DNA of 64,000 nt from Spirosoma lacussanchae (GCF_005870035.1 NZ_SWJG01000003.1:372001-436000), one strand, 5' to 3'. Shown: positions 53,798 to 63,201, counted from the stretch's first letter. The notes: generated by a model not told the origin, from the letters alone. A program made the numbers and translations.

Positions 53798-54853
53798 TTA
53801 TTCGCGTGAGGTTCCGGGTATTTTCAGAATCAGGTCGGCTCCGTACAGCCCGGCGGGAGTTTGATAGCCAGCCTGCCAGTTTCCGTTCAGAACATGCCGG
53901 GTAATCGTCAGCGCGGTATCGGCTGTGAGCGTATAGCCTTCGGGACCATGTTGCCGGGCTTCTACGGTCTGGCCCTGTGCGTTGCGAGCGCGGCCCCAGA
54001 CGTGCGTACGGGCGCGCTGCCGAACCGTTTCGTCGGGGCCGGTGACGCGGCTGGTGATCTGCCGACGCAGGAACGACTGAACCCACGGCAGGCGCACGAG
54101 CCAGCCGAGGTAATTCCCCAGCCGGGCTATCCGGATCTGTTGGGTTGTGGTGCCCATATAGGTTTCGATAGTTGGGATGCCGGTCGTACGGTAGGCCGTC
54201 GAGAGGTCGCCCCACGGAATTGCCATGCAGGGCTGCGGTTGACCGTTGCCGAAATCGACAGTCAGCGTCTGGTGGGCGTAGGGTACCGGAACGAGTCGGC
54301 CGTTTTGCCGAATCATACCGCCCGCGCCCAGCCCTTCAAGTGCCGTTTGCGCCGTACCGTGCGATAGGGCACCCTCTGCATTGGCGAAAGCCAGCTGAAG
54401 GTGGGTAGCATCGGGTAGCCGCTCGTGCAGGTAACGCGCCATACAGTCGGTCGGTACTACGTCGAAACCCACGCCCGACATCAGCATAATATTGCGCTTT
54501 AAAGCCGCTGCGTGCAGCGTGAATCCGTGTTCGAATACGGCCACCTCGCCCGTAATATCGAGGTAATGGGTTCCGGTGCGCAGGCAGGCTTCCTGCATAG
54601 GAGCTGCCGTTTGGGAGAAGGGCCCCGCACAGTGCAGGACTACCGGCATATCGGCTAAGACCGCATCGAGGGATGTGGCATCGCTGAGATCAGCTACTCG
54701 GTATGAGAGCCCATGCTGCTCGGCCAGGGGGCGGAGTTTGGCTTCGCTACGCCCTGCCAGGACTGGCCTTAGGCCAAAGGCGGCAAGCCGGTCGAGCATG
54801 AGCCGGGCCGTATAGCCGTTGGCGCCGTAAAGCAGAAAGGTGTTGGTTGCCAT
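53798..54853 (-). CDS. Saccharopine-dehydrogenase-like NAD(P)-binding oxidoreductase
   Basis: 351 residues with an N-terminal Rossmann motif (LLYGANGYTARLMLDRLA), VLHCAGPFSQTAAPM and HYLDITGEVAVFE, the pattern of the saccharopine dehydrogenase/trans-acting enoyl reductase family. True lysine metabolism is unlikely for this group, and the substrate is unknown. It starts 6 bases after the GldG stop on the same strand, so the two are probably cotranscribed. Confidence 0.9.
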   Translation of the reverse strand: MATNTFLLYGANGYTARLMLDRLAAFGLRPVLAGRSEAKLRPLAEQHGLSYRVADLSDATSLDAVLADMPVVLHCAGPFSQTAAPMQEACLRTGTHYLDITGEVAVFEHGFTLHAAALKRNIMLMSGVGFDVVPTDCMARYLHERLPDATHLQLAFANAEGALSHGTAQTALEGLGAGGMIRQNGRLVPVPYAHQTLTVDFGNGQPQPCMAIPWGDLSTAYRTTGIPTIETYMGTTTQQIRIARLGNYLGWLVRLPWVQSFLRRQITSRVTGPDETVRQRARTHVWGRARNAQGQTVEARQHGPEGYTLTADTALTITRHVLNGNWQAGYQTPAGLYGADLILKIPGTSRE

Positions 54854-54859
54854 AGCGAA

Positions 54860-56527
54860 TTAGTGCGTATACCGACGTCGACGAACTACCTGCCAGGCCA
54901 GGCCGACCAGACCGACCAGCGCCAGCGGCCCCAGCAGGTTCAGCAACTGCCAGCCTGTTCGGTTCGCGTTGAGCCGAATTTTATCGAGTGGGCGCAGGGC
55001 CACCGACCGGGTACGGGCCGCGATGACGCCGTTCGGGTCGACCAGATAATCGATAGCGTTGAGCGCGAAATCTTTATTGGCAAACGTGCTGCGCGTGAAC
55101 CGGTCGAAACCGAGCGGATAGGGCGTGTTTCGTTTGTAGTCGACATCGTTCACGACCAGGTCGCCATCCGAGCAGATCAGCACCCGACTCGGCTCGCCAC
55201 TGGCCCTGAACCCGGCCGCCCGCGCATCGCCCGGCAGAATCCGGTTGGCGTATACAGACTGGAACCGGCCTTCGAGCAGGCAGCCCACCAGTCGAACCCC
55301 ACCCGTGTACGTTTGCGGATCGGGTTGTTGCCGGGCTTCGTTATACGAGATCAGTGCGGGGGTTTTCAGCACCTGCGTGTAAGGCGAGGTCATCAGCAGC
55401 GGAATCTTGCGGATGCCCGGCGCCTGTACCGTATCCAGTGTGCTGATGAACCGGCCCAGCACCGCATCGAGGTTTCGGACAATGGGATTGCCGGAGGTGC
55501 CGAAGTTGTTCAGCAGCGGAAAAAATCGCCAGGGCAGCAGCTGAATATTGGGTTTGTCGCCGAGGTTACCCACGTTGAGCGGGATAGGGGCGCAATACAT
55601 ATCTTTCACCACATCGCGGTTGACGCGTACACCCCAGCGAAAAAACAGCTCGTCGAGGTTGAGGTTCAGCGGCTGGGCGTAGTTGCCTTCGTTGCTGACA
55701 CTGTCGATGCGCTGGCCGTCCACAAAAAACAAGGCCCGCCCGCCGTTGACCACGTACTGGTCAAGCTTAAAGATTTCGTCGTCGGAAAAGGGGCGGTCGG
55801 GCTTGGGAACCAGCACCGCGTCGAGGCCAGTAATGGGGCCGGGTTTGCTCAGATCGATAAAAAACAGGTCGTAGCTCTGCTGTACGGAAGCCAGCAGGTC
55901 GGCAAAACGTGACGGTGGCACCTGCGTATGGCTGTAGAGCAGCCCCACCCGCCGGCGGTTGCCTTCGGTCTGGGTCAGCTTCCGGATGGCCGACGCCAGT
56001 TCAAATTCCACCCCTTCGTACGACTGGTTCAGCTGGTCTTCTTTCGAGGCCGCTTTGTTGCCTTTGAGCAGCAGTACGGCCGTTTCTTTACCCTTGTAGG
56101 AGACGATGGCCCCCGGAAAAACCAGTTTCTCGGTGCGCTTGCCGCCTTCGTTGGCGACCAGGTTGGTGGGTAGAAGACCGCGCTGCTGAAGCCGATCGAT
56201 GAGTTTGTTCTTTTCGTCGACGTTCGTGACTACGTCGGGGTCGATGAAACGGAAGGTAACGGTTTTGCCCGCCTGGACCTGAAACTCGTCCAGCGTTTCG
56301 CGTACGGCGTTTTCGAGTCGCTTAAATGCGGGTGGCAGATCGCCGGTGAGGTATACGTCGACGTGAATGTCGTCGGGGAGTTCGGCCAGCAGCGTGCGGG
56401 TAGCGTCGGAGAGGGTATACCGTTTCTCTTCGGTCAGATCGAGCCGGAAAAACACAAAAGCAGACAGCACATTGACGGCTACCAGAGCCGCCACAATCAA
56501 AAGCGTTTGTACCGAAGCGGATTTCAT
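54860..56527 (-). CDS. gldG: Gliding-motility ABC transporter auxiliary protein GldG
   Basis: 555 residues. An N-terminal membrane helix (QTLLIVAALVAVNVLSAFVFF) is followed by LTEEKRYTLSDATRTLL, the signature start of GldG/ABC-type uncharacterised transporter proteins, a long periplasmic region (DIHVDVYLTGDLPPAFKRL, GGRALFFVDGQ) and a C-terminal membrane helix (LLNLLGPLALVGLVGLAWQVV). In Flavobacterium GldG works with the permease GldF and the ATPase GldA. The start at 56527 is chosen because it begins at the membrane helix; the longer frame enters the repeat element. No gldF is adjacent. Confidence 0.93.
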   Translation of the reverse strand: MKSASVQTLLIVAALVAVNVLSAFVFFRLDLTEEKRYTLSDATRTLLAELPDDIHVDVYLTGDLPPAFKRLENAVRETLDEFQVQAGKTVTFRFIDPDVVTNVDEKNKLIDRLQQRGLLPTNLVANEGGKRTEKLVFPGAIVSYKGKETAVLLLKGNKAASKEDQLNQSYEGVEFELASAIRKLTQTEGNRRRVGLLYSHTQVPPSRFADLLASVQQSYDLFFIDLSKPGPITGLDAVLVPKPDRPFSDDEIFKLDQYVVNGGRALFFVDGQRIDSVSNEGNYAQPLNLNLDELFFRWGVRVNRDVVKDMYCAPIPLNVGNLGDKPNIQLLPWRFFPLLNNFGTSGNPIVRNLDAVLGRFISTLDTVQAPGIRKIPLLMTSPYTQVLKTPALISYNEARQQPDPQTYTGGVRLVGCLLEGRFQSVYANRILPGDARAAGFRASGEPSRVLICSDGDLVVNDVDYKRNTPYPLGFDRFTRSTFANKDFALNAIDYLVDPNGVIAARTRSVALRPLDKIRLNANRTGWQLLNLLGPLALVGLVGLAWQVVRRRRYTH

Positions 56528-56839
56528 ACAACTAGAGTAACGAACAAATATCCCCAAACTGTCTCCCCCGTAGAGACGCGAGGGCCGGTGCGATCGCGTC
56601 TCCTGTGCGCCAGTCAATATTTCCGCGAAACAGTGGCTGACGCGTGTGAGACGCGAGGGATCGCGTCTCTACGTAGGGCTCTGGCGGGCAAGATACGGGA
56701 TTTTAGCGTGTGTCACCTGCCGGGCTGTTTCGCCCATCGCCGTAATCTGGGTATCCCTCAGGCTCATATTTAGCCGCTCTTCTTAACATTATTTAAGTAC
56801 TCTTGTTGAAGAATAGAGTAAACTGGCTCCCTAACTATC
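56528..56839. other. Gene-free region with repeat element
   Basis: Divergent gap upstream of gldG and of the DUF2892-SRPBCC gene. It contains the second inverted-repeat element (56570-56672). The rest, 56673-56839, is visibly AT-richer towards its right end and probably holds the promoter for the plus-strand gene; no clear consensus was found. Confidence 0.6.
56570..56672. repeat. Inverted-repeat element (copy 2)
   Basis: Arms GTAGAGACGCGA...CGCGTCTC (from 56570) and GAGACGCGAGGGATCGCGTC...TAC (to 56672) are inverted with several mismatches; TGGCTGACGCG next to the right arm matches the same position in copy 1 (42153-42269). The left arm carries a 7-base larger loop than in copy 1. It lies just upstream of gldG. 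Confidence 0.82.
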
Positions 56840-57609
56840 ATGGCCAAAACAACGGATTTAGCAAGAAGTGGTGTGCTCAATGTAGCCCCTGTCGACCCGA
56901 TTCCGAGCGGATCGAGCCTGATCAATGTCGGACCCAATGAGCGTTACTTGTCGGTCGGCGCCGGTGCGTTGCTGCTCACTGTAGGTCTTCGACGCGGAGG
57001 CCTGGGCGGGTTGCTGACAGCCGCGCTGGGTGGTGTTCTAGCGTATCGGGGCGCTACCGGATACTGCCCTGTCAACAGCGCTATTGGCCGCGATACGTCG
57101 GGCGAGAAGACCGAAACCGACGTGATCGAGATTAGCAAAAGCGTTACCATCAACAAACCCCGCCAGAAGTGTACCGCTTCTGGCGTCAGCTGGAGAATCT
57201 GCCGCTGTTCATGCAGCACCTCGAATCGGTTACTCAAACCGACAACCTCCGGTCGCACTGGGTGGCTAAAGTGAGCACCGGCAACGCCCTAACCCGAGCA
57301 TTGCCAGCCGTCGAATGGGATGCTGAAATTGTGGAGGAGCAGGAAAACAGCCGTCTGGTCTGGCGGTCGGTACCCGGTGCTACCGTCGATAATTCGGGTG
57401 AGGTATGGTTTATGGATGCACCCGGCCAGCAGGGCACTCAGGTACACGCCATTATCAAGTACCGCGCACCCGAAGGCATTGTGGGCGAAGCGGTGGCCAA
57501 ACTGCTTAATCCAGCCTTTGGGCTGATGATTCAGGAAGATATCCGGCAGTTTAAGAAGCTGCTCGAAAGCAGTGCCGTCCCCGCACCGGTTTCGGTCCCC
57601 GAGCTATGA
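56840..57609 (+). pseudogene. DUF2892-SRPBCC protein gene with a single-base frameshift
   Basis: The first frame (56840 to about 57166) encodes a YgaP/DUF2892-type membrane module (NERYLSVGAGALLLTVGLRR, GATGYCPVNSAIGRDT) and the start of an SRPBCC domain (ISKSVTINKPRQ). The second frame (from 57169 to 57609) continues it exactly (VYRFWRQLENLPLFMQHLES). Inserting one G after 57166 (CAG-GAA-GTG-TAC) restores one frame of about 256 residues, which is the usual fused architecture. Left as read, the first frame ends after 34 unrelated residues at 57274 and the second begins with GTG at 57169. This is either a real recent mutation or a sequencing error. SRPBCC domains bind hydrophobic ligands. Confidence 0.85.
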
Positions 57610-57789
57610 TGGATATGTAGCCTACCGCGAATTATGGATGGCATGTAAACTCAATAAGTGCATTTTGTTATTTTTTCTGTAGCCAGGATGACAAAAATAG
57701 TATGTAGAGAAATTTGGAAATAGTTTCTGCAGACGAGTTGCTGGCTCCTGTGTAATAAACTGAGTCAGTACCCTTTTTACCGCCATTTG

Positions 57790-58242
57790 TTATCGTTCGT
57801 TTATGCTAACAGATGCATGCTCAAACGTATACTTTTTGAAAGCATCAATTATTCTTTTTCGTTTGTAGGTAAAAAATAGGTAAGTCTCTCCATTCGGTTT
57901 TCTGACTATAATTCTGTTCGGGAAAATCAGTAGGTAATTACGGCGTCTAATAGTAGATAGTTCGCTGAAATTCAACTGAATTGTATTGATGAGGTGGTTA
58001 TTACACGGAAAAATTGCAGAAAATTTTTTATCTCTTTCTGTGCATTCTTTTGGTATAAACGACAAGGATTCATTAGTCAATTGCAGCGTTCCAGCTACAG
58101 CACTTTCAAACAGAAAGGGTAACGGTGTTATCTTAATAACCACAGCTGATTTAAGAGATTTGTTTATACCTGTGTCGTGCTGAGCGTATAGTCGGCTGGC
58201 TACCGCCAGAATAAAAATGACTAGGTGAAGTGATCGGCTCAT
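57790..58242 (-). CDS. Small secreted protein with GRAM/PH-like domain, AT-rich gene
   Basis: 150 residues. A signal peptide (MSRSLHLVIFILAVASRLYAQ) is followed by a domain with the strand order of GRAM/PH-like folds: AGTLQLTNESLSFIPKECTE, then TIQLNFSELSTIRRRNYLLI and RIIVRKPNGETYLFFTYKRK with a closing helix. GRAM-like assignment is tentative. Codon use is clearly AT-richer than in neighbouring genes, which hints at recent gain. It stands alone between the frameshifted gene and the Uma2 gene, with gaps of 180 and 174 bases that hold no recognised feature. Confidence 0.75.
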   Translation of the reverse strand: MSRSLHLVIFILAVASRLYAQHDTGINKSLKSAVVIKITPLPFLFESAVAGTLQLTNESLSFIPKECTERDKKFSAIFPCNNHLINTIQLNFSELSTIRRRNYLLIFPNRIIVRKPNGETYLFFTYKRKRIIDAFKKYTFEHASVSINER

Positions 58243-58416
58243 AAAGCAGTCTATCTAAAAGTAGCAGCTTGTCAACGGCCGATTTGGAAATAGTGCCGTC
58301 TAGACATAGGCGTTCTGTTGAGTGATTGACAGGCGTGCTAGATTGATGCGTCCCTAAACGCTCTTTCTCGCATTCACGATAAAACGCGCTCCAGTTGTAG
58401 AAGCCGTGGTGTAACG

Positions 58417-59019
58417 TCAACGAAGGAGACGTAGATCAAAGGAGAAGCCGGGCAGGACGTCCTCGCCGGTGAGCGTGTTGTCGAACCCTTGAACCACCCG
58501 TACCGAACCGTCGGGCCGATACAGGCGCACTTCTTCATTTTTAGGATTAATGAGCCAGGCTAGTTGGCACCCATTTTCCATGTACTCCTGCATTTTAGCC
58601 ACGGCTTCACGCAGATTGTCTGTCTCGCTCATCAGTTCAACAATAAAGTCAGGACAGAGCGGAGGAAGTTTTGTCTGCTCTTCGGCTGTCAACGTGTTCC
58701 AGCGATTTATGGAAACAAAAGCAACATCGGGCGAACGGTCAGCGCCGTTGGGTAGCGCAAACCCGGTTGAGGAGTCAAAAACAATACCCGCCCTGGCCGA
58801 TCGGTTCCAAAGGCCGAGGTCAACTGTAAGATCCGTGTTTCTACGCCCCGTTGTACCGCCGGTTAATGCCATAGTTATAATGGTACCATCTGCGTCACGC
58901 TCAAATTTGAAATCAGGATTGTCCTGGCAAAAATGGTAGAACTCATCATGCGTCATAATGCGCATCGGTAGCTTAATACCCGCCAGTCGGTCTTTATGGG
59001 GAAGCAGTACCATAGCCAT
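58417..59019 (-). CDS. Uma2-family (DUF820) putative restriction-endonuclease-fold protein
   Basis: 200 residues with the Uma2 pattern: MTHDEFYHFCQDNP, FKFERDADGTIITM, DSSTGFALPNG, DRSPDVAFVS (catalytic Asp), PDFIVELMSETD (catalytic Glu) and EYMENGCQLAWLINP, EEVRLYRP. The fold is that of PD-(D/E)xK nucleases, but the role of Uma2 proteins is unsettled. Two in-frame ATGs are close together (59019 and 59013). It ends upstream of a lone short stretch and begins 29 bases downstream of the LptD-like stop on the same strand. Confidence 0.92.
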   Translation of the reverse strand: MAMVLLPHKDRLAGIKLPMRIMTHDEFYHFCQDNPDFKFERDADGTIITMALTGGTTGRRNTDLTVDLGLWNRSARAGIVFDSSTGFALPNGADRSPDVAFVSINRWNTLTAEEQTKLPPLCPDFIVELMSETDNLREAVAKMQEYMENGCQLAWLINPKNEEVRLYRPDGSVRVVQGFDNTLTGEDVLPGFSFDLRLLR

Positions 59020-59048
59020 TCTTTTTCTTAAAGGTACGGTTTTACTCG

Positions 59049-62000
59049 TTAAAACCCGCCCCGGTCGTAGAAGCTGCGACGGCGGCTTAGTTTCAGCTCC
59101 TGGAGGATGGACGAGCGGGCGCGCAGGTCGAAGGAATAGTTACCGGCCCGGATGTTGCTGCCCGAGTAGGGCGTCCAGTTGAAGGCCATTTCCCAGCAGT
59201 GGAGGTCGCGGTTGATACCGATGGTCGTAAGGGTCGGGCTGCGGAACTGGAAATCGTAACCCGTCTGCACCGTTATTTTCCACTTGGGCGTCAGGCTCAG
59301 GTCGCCCGTCAGGGTCAGCGCCTGAACCACCTGCGACAGCTCCGGCGTGAGTTTGGTAAGCCCGAAGGTGTAGCTCATGTTGATCGACCACGGAATATTG
59401 AAGTCGACGTACAGCTCGGGGTTGTTGTTGATGGCCTTCATCTGAGCCTCGCTGGCGTTGGCGCTGGTCTTGGGCTTGTCGGCCTGTTTGGGCGCGAACC
59501 GAGCACTCAGATACGCCTGTATGTTGGTGAGCCGCAGTAAACCCTGCCCGGCCTGAAAAGCATACAGGTTAGGCACCCGGACGTACTGCTGGTCGACGTA
59601 TTTGGTCGTGTTCAGGATCAGGGGCGAATAGGTCAGGGGCGGAACGGGTATGGTCCCGAACGTGTAGGCCTGGAGCAGATACTGCGGAGTGCCGCCATAG
59701 CCCCGGTTGGCATACGGGTCGAAGGTCGACGAGAAGTTGAAGCTGATGTTCTTGAAAATCTGCGTGTTGGCGTTGACCGAAATGGGCGAAAGCTGGTAGT
59801 CGGGCGCCAGGATGTTATAACTGCCCGTCAGGCTGATATTATCGAAGATCGGTACCTTCTTGAAGTCCTGCCCCGTCGTATCGCCCCGCGTTCTGACTTT
59901 CATCTCCAGCTGGTTCACGATGCCGAACGAAATAAAGGCCGACTCGGTACTGCCGCTGCCACCGCTGCCGCCCAGCCCCCTGAACCGGGAAAGCGTACGG
60001 CGGTAGTCGGGCAGGGCGGCCAGGCTTCCTACAGCCGGCAGTACCTGAAACTGGCCGAACGAAGGGTTCGTAAAGTCGGGTATGTAGCTGAACGATATAG
60101 ACGGAGCTACCGTATGGCGGATGGCCTCTACGCGTTTGCCCCGGATAAAATACGTGCCGTAAAAGCGCGTGTTCATGCTGGCGTTGACCGAGAAGTTATA
60201 CGACGGAAAAAAGCCCCGGGCCGTATCGATCCGAACCGCATCGTTTTCCTGAACGTACACATAATCGAGCCGTTTGCTGTAGATATCGCCCTGCAGGGCG
60301 AAGCCCGGCGTCAGGTTGATATACCGGAACAGCTTCAGGTTAGGCAGCGAAATCGGAATGCTGTAGCGGGCCTGTACAACCCGGTTTTCCCAGATTCGGT
60401 CGGCGTTAGCCAGACTGAAGGCAATCAGGTTCGGGTCGGACTCAACGATGCCCAGCCGGATGTTGTTGGCCCGGCGGGTGCTGTCGAGAATCCGGTCAAT
60501 GGCGCTGATGGTCGGGATGCCAGTGATAACCGGAAAACCCAGTCCCGTAGTGTCGACCTGCCGACGGATGGTGTTGTTGATCGTGATGGACCCGCTGACG
60601 TCGAGACCGACCCGGAAACTCTCATACCAGCGACCTGTGCCCCCTTTGAGGGCGAAGGGCGAGATCTGGTTGATGCCGAAGTTGAAATCTGACGACACGT
60701 CGGTTTTGCCGTTCTCGCGCACGCCGGTGCGCTGGTTTACCTGTCCGAACTGCTGGTTCACCCGGACGTTGGCCCCAGCCCGTGCAAACTGCCCGAAGGT
60801 GCGGCTATACTGGACCGACGAACCCGCTACGTTGGAGATGTACTGCTGCTGGTTGAAGGAGTTGAACTGGTTGTAGCTGTTGCTGCTGACGTTTACGTTG
60901 GCCGAAAAACTACCCCGCCCGCGTGGTACCGGCGAGTGTGACCAGGTAAAGGCAAAGTCGTTACGCGGGGTCTGGGTGGTATCGACCCGGTCGCCGGAGC
61001 GGTTTCGGTTAAAACGCAGGTCAACGCCCCCGCTGTAGCGATACCGTTTGTTGTAGGCCGAAGCGACGCCCAGCCCCCAGCTTCCCCGCGAGTAAATCTG
61101 TCCTTTGAACTGAAGCCCCAGGTTCTCGCTCACGGCCCAGTAATAGCCGCCGTCGCGCAGGTAAAAACCGCGTCCGTTGGGTTCTTCGCCATACTGCGGC
61201 ACGATAACGCCCGATACCCCGATTTCTTTTCGCTTCGGAAACGGAAAAAAACCGAACGGCAGCCCGATCGGAAGCGGAATCTGGTTGATGACCAGGTTGA
61301 AAGGCCCGGCCACAACCTGCCGGTTATGAATTACCTTCAGTTTGCTGGCATTGATGTGGAAGTGGGGCGTTGCCAGATTACAGGTGGTGTAGATCGCCTT
61401 GCCGATGTAGAGGTTATCTTCGGCGTCTTTTTTTACCGTGGTGCCCCGAATGTTGCCCTCGCCCTGCTGCGTGATGACGCCCTGGATGCGCCCTTTCTTG
61501 CTTTTGAAGTTGTAGCGAATCTCTTTGGTATCGTATTTTCCTTCGCCATCCTGAAAAATGGGTCTCCCAATTGTCTTCTTTGTTGTCGAATCATACCGAC
61601 CTTTGGCATATACTTCGTTAGTAAGATAGTTTAGACGGATATAGTCGGCTTTTAGCGAGATGTCACCGTATTCAACGCTGGCGTCACCGAACAGCTCGAC
61701 CGTCTGGCCATCGGCAGCGTATATGGTTGAGTCTTTGGCCTGATACTTGACCGTTGTACTGAACTGATCGGCCTGGGTCGTATCGGACAGGGCGGTATCA
61801 CCGGCGGCTACGCGCAGCGAGTCACCACTCACCCGGCGCTGGGGCCGAACGGTGCTGGGCGATACAAGACCGGGTTGCAGGCGTCCGCGGGTGCTGGTCT
61901 GGGAGGCTGGGGTAGTGGCCGTAGTGTTTGTCGCGCCGGTCGATGTGGTGGAGGCCGGGTTGTTGGAGCGGGTGGCCGGGTTCGCGACCGACGGCACGCC

Positions 62001-62213
62001 GGAGGCTGCGTTCGGCACGCGCTGGGCGGGTACCGTTGCGGGCGGAAGTCCACCCTTATCGGGCTGTACCGACGTTGACTGCGGTGAGGTTGTTGCCTGG
62101 GCCAGTGCTACATAGCTGCCGAAGAGCAGGAGTAAACAAAGTGCGGCTCGAAGCCATGCCGGACGTGCTGGAAGGGGCCGCAAAATAAAGTATCCTTTTT
62201 TCAGTTCTATCAA
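59049..62213 (-). CDS. lptD: LptD-like outer-membrane LPS assembly protein
   Basis: About 1054 residues. After a signal peptide and a long Ala/Thr/Ser/Pro-rich low-complexity stretch (about 35-150) comes an OstA/LptA-like beta-jellyroll (GQTVELFGDASVEYGDISLK, EVYAKGRYDS) and then a very long beta-barrel with many aromatic strand ends, closing in SFDLRARSSILQELKLS. This is the Bacteroidota form of LptD, which inserts LPS into the outer leaflet. There is no ATG near the N-terminus: TTG at 62213 or TTG at 62183 are the likely starts, the latter giving a clean MRPLPARPAWLRAALCLLLL signal peptide. It diverges from the amidase gene. Confidence 0.88.
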   Translation of the reverse strand: MIELKKGYFILRPLPARPAWLRAALCLLLLFGSYVALAQATTSPQSTSVQPDKGGLPPATVPAQRVPNAASGVPSVANPATRSNNPASTTSTGATNTTATTPASQTSTRGRLQPGLVSPSTVRPQRRVSGDSLRVAAGDTALSDTTQADQFSTTVKYQAKDSTIYAADGQTVELFGDASVEYGDISLKADYIRLNYLTNEVYAKGRYDSTTKKTIGRPIFQDGEGKYDTKEIRYNFKSKKGRIQGVITQQGEGNIRGTTVKKDAEDNLYIGKAIYTTCNLATPHFHINASKLKVIHNRQVVAGPFNLVINQIPLPIGLPFGFFPFPKRKEIGVSGVIVPQYGEEPNGRGFYLRDGGYYWAVSENLGLQFKGQIYSRGSWGLGVASAYNKRYRYSGGVDLRFNRNRSGDRVDTTQTPRNDFAFTWSHSPVPRGRGSFSANVNVSSNSYNQFNSFNQQQYISNVAGSSVQYSRTFGQFARAGANVRVNQQFGQVNQRTGVRENGKTDVSSDFNFGINQISPFALKGGTGRWYESFRVGLDVSGSITINNTIRRQVDTTGLGFPVITGIPTISAIDRILDSTRRANNIRLGIVESDPNLIAFSLANADRIWENRVVQARYSIPISLPNLKLFRYINLTPGFALQGDIYSKRLDYVYVQENDAVRIDTARGFFPSYNFSVNASMNTRFYGTYFIRGKRVEAIRHTVAPSISFSYIPDFTNPSFGQFQVLPAVGSLAALPDYRRTLSRFRGLGGSGGSGSTESAFISFGIVNQLEMKVRTRGDTTGQDFKKVPIFDNISLTGSYNILAPDYQLSPISVNANTQIFKNISFNFSSTFDPYANRGYGGTPQYLLQAYTFGTIPVPPLTYSPLILNTTKYVDQQYVRVPNLYAFQAGQGLLRLTNIQAYLSARFAPKQADKPKTSANASEAQMKAINNNPELYVDFNIPWSINMSYTFGLTKLTPELSQVVQALTLTGDLSLTPKWKITVQTGYDFQFRSPTLTTIGINRDLHCWEMAFNWTPYSGSNIRAGNYSFDLRARSSILQELKLSRRRSFYDRGGF

Positions 62214-62289
62214 AAAAATTACATTTGCCAAAAGGCCGTTAAGCCTATGGCTTACAAAGGTATTCACGAACAATTATCCCACTATCGCT

Positions 62290-63201
62290 TTGAAACGTTT
62301 TCAGCCGTTAAAAATTATTAAATCAACCGGTGTTCGGGCGTTGTTGCTGGCTCCCGGAAAAATGACAACCGGTTTGCTGATAACGCTGCCGCTTCTGGCC
62401 ATGACCGTGGTGTCTCCGGAAGTTGTTCAGGCTGATCTGAATCAGGATACCATTCGCACCAGCCGGGAAAGCAGCGAGGAGTCTGCCGCCCCCAACCGGC
62501 TCCGCACCATCGTGCTCGACGCCGGTCATGGTGGTAAAGACCCCGGTACGCACGGCCGATATGCCAAGGAGAAAACCATTAACCTGGAACTCATATTGCA
62601 ATTAGGCCGGAAAATTAAAGCAAATCATCCAGACGTTCGCGTTATCTACACCCGGGTTTCGGACCACTTCGTCGATTTATACGAGCGGGGGGCTATTGCC
62701 AACCGGAATCGGGCCGACCTGTTCATCTCCATTCACTGCAACGCCAGCCCATCCAGCAACCGGGTTTATGGCACCGAAACCTACACCCTGGGGCTGCACC
62801 GAACCCAGAGTAACCTCGACGTAGCCCGGCGCGAAAACGCCGTAATTCTGCAGGAAAAAAATTACCAGCAGACCTATAAAGGGTTCAACCCCAACTCGCC
62901 CCTGGCCACCATCATGCTGGCCAATTACCAGCATGCGTTCATGGAAAGCAGCATCAACTTTGCCGAAAAGGTAGAGCGCAGTTTTCGGCGTAATGCCGAC
63001 CGGAAAAGCAATGGCGTAAAACAGGCCGGGTTTATTGTACTCTGGAAAACCACCATGCCCAGCGTTCTGATCGAGAGTGGCTACCTGACCAACCCGGCCG
63101 AAGAGCTGTATCTGAAGTCGGACGAAGGCCAGAAAACCATGGTCAACGCGATCTACAAGGCGTTTGAGCAGTACAAAGAAGAAATTGAAGCGAACGGGTA
63201 A
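62290..63201 (+). CDS. N-acetylmuramoyl-L-alanine amidase
   Basis: 303-residue exported amidase-3 enzyme that cuts the bond between muramic acid and L-alanine in peptidoglycan. After an N-terminal membrane/signal segment (KMTTGLLITLPLLAMTVV) the zinc site is seen as His80 (VLDAGHGGKDPG), Glu94 (AKEKTINLEL) and the His of LFISIHCNAS; the catalytic Glu lies in VLIESGYLTNPAE near residue 262. The start is TTG at 62290. It is followed by a terminator and then the MCE gene. It is likely to act in cell separation. Confidence 0.93.
   Translation: MKRFQPLKIIKSTGVRALLLAPGKMTTGLLITLPLLAMTVVSPEVVQADLNQDTIRTSRESSEESAAPNRLRTIVLDAGHGGKDPGTHGRYAKEKTINLELILQLGRKIKANHPDVRVIYTRVSDHFVDLYERGAIANRNRADLFISIHCNASPSSNRVYGTETYTLGLHRTQSNLDVARRENAVILQEKNYQQTYKGFNPNSPLATIMLANYQHAFMESSINFAEKVERSFRRNADRKSNGVKQAGFIVLWKTTMPSVLIESGYLTNPAEELYLKSDEGQKTMVNAIYKAFEQYKEEIEANG

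Noticed and set aside
54863-55912. 349-residue plus-strand open frame
   Set aside because: Antisense to gldG; no domain or signal visible.
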